A stretch of 64,000 nt of DNA from CAVYOD01 sp963770045 (GTDB taxonomy: Bacteria; Acidobacteriota; Aminicenantia; Aminicenantales; CAVYOD01), in assembly GCA_963770045.1 (NCBI GenBank), contig CAVYOD010000028.1, positions 20,301-84,300 of the forward strand, given 5' to 3'. The translations under genes and the position numbers were made by a program. Shown one piece after another: positions 63,975 to 64,000 of the stretch. The first letter of the stretch is position 1; each line of letters opens with the position of its first letter. Below the pieces are notes generated by a model that worked only from the letters and a program-made list of their open reading frames with translations, did not search any database and had not been told where the DNA came from.

Positions 63975-64000
63975 ATGCAATCAATTTATCGCTCCCGGTA

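Noticed and set aside
62883..63980. 365-residue frame opposite the IS630 transposase
   Set aside because: Pro/Arg-rich antisense translation; the plus strand carries the DDE triad.
1..64000. CRISPR array
   Set aside because: No regularly spaced short direct repeats were seen, and the Cas4-like signature at 28.4 kb belongs to a UvrD-fused nuclease without other cas genes.

Overview
The window reads as a bacterial chromosome segment of moderately high GC, probably from a metagenome-derived genome. The mix of an S9 prolyl-oligopeptidase-type peptidase, several beta-lactamase-fold serine hydrolases, an indolepyruvate-type ferredoxin oxidoreductase, TPR tails ending in a WKDAD-type motif, PilMNOPQ and RRM proteins fits the Acidobacteriota/Aminicenantes neighbourhood. 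That placement is inference from gene content; no rRNA or marker phylogeny is available here.

Layout. 1-13 kb (mostly minus): the start of an isocitrate/isopropylmalate-type dehydrogenase cut by the window edge, a small secreted protein, a two-component system, an S9 peptidase, two divergent serine hydrolases, an orphan IorA-like oxidoreductase and a PA-domain metallopeptidase-like protein. 13.2-18.8 kb (minus): a compact operon for an ATP-grasp acyl-CoA synthetase beta subunit fused to a two-cluster ferredoxin, the matching alpha subunit, a 258-residue citryl-CoA-lyase-type citrate synthase relative, an HD-domain protein, and large and small aconitase/isopropylmalate dehydratase subunits. 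Together these look like a two-step citrate cleavage/synthesis module (CcsAB + Ccl type) coupled to aconitase, with an unusual ferredoxin fusion and a palindrome just upstream. This is the most interesting system in the window.

19-25 kb: a badly frame-broken lipoprotein gene and a radical SAM gene, then an ECF sigma/anti-sigma locus with three small exported proteins sharing one C-terminal module. 25.7-36 kb: an RRM protein, SppA, a nested inverted-repeat element, a UvrD helicase with a Cas4/AddB-like Fe-S nuclease tail, FtsB/DivIC, a phosphohexomutase, a spermidine-synthase-like membrane protein and PCMT. 36.4-43.5 kb: coaD, then pilM-N-O-P-Q and two lipoproteins. 43.6-53.2 kb (minus): PriA-like protein with degenerate ATPase motifs, family 4 uracil-DNA glycosylase, CoaBC, Gmk, YicC, an MsbA-type ABC exporter, a Usg-type aspartate-semialdehyde dehydrogenase relative, DUF465 and a glycosyltransferase. 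53.3-56.8 kb: YtxH protein, tRNA-Phe, RsgA, a DUF4440 protein between two copies of a TPR-gene tail, and two small ORFs. 57-64 kb: a visibly AT-richer accessory stretch with an extra RpoD-like sigma factor, a second RRM protein, an intact ISL3-family IS, a B12-radical SAM protein and an IS630-family transposase.

About sixteen genes carry single-base frameshifts, some in homopolymers, while the protein continues intact in another frame. This density (roughly one per 3 kb, including housekeeping genes) points to consensus sequence errors rather than real gene decay. Coordinates given for those genes span the frame-corrected product.
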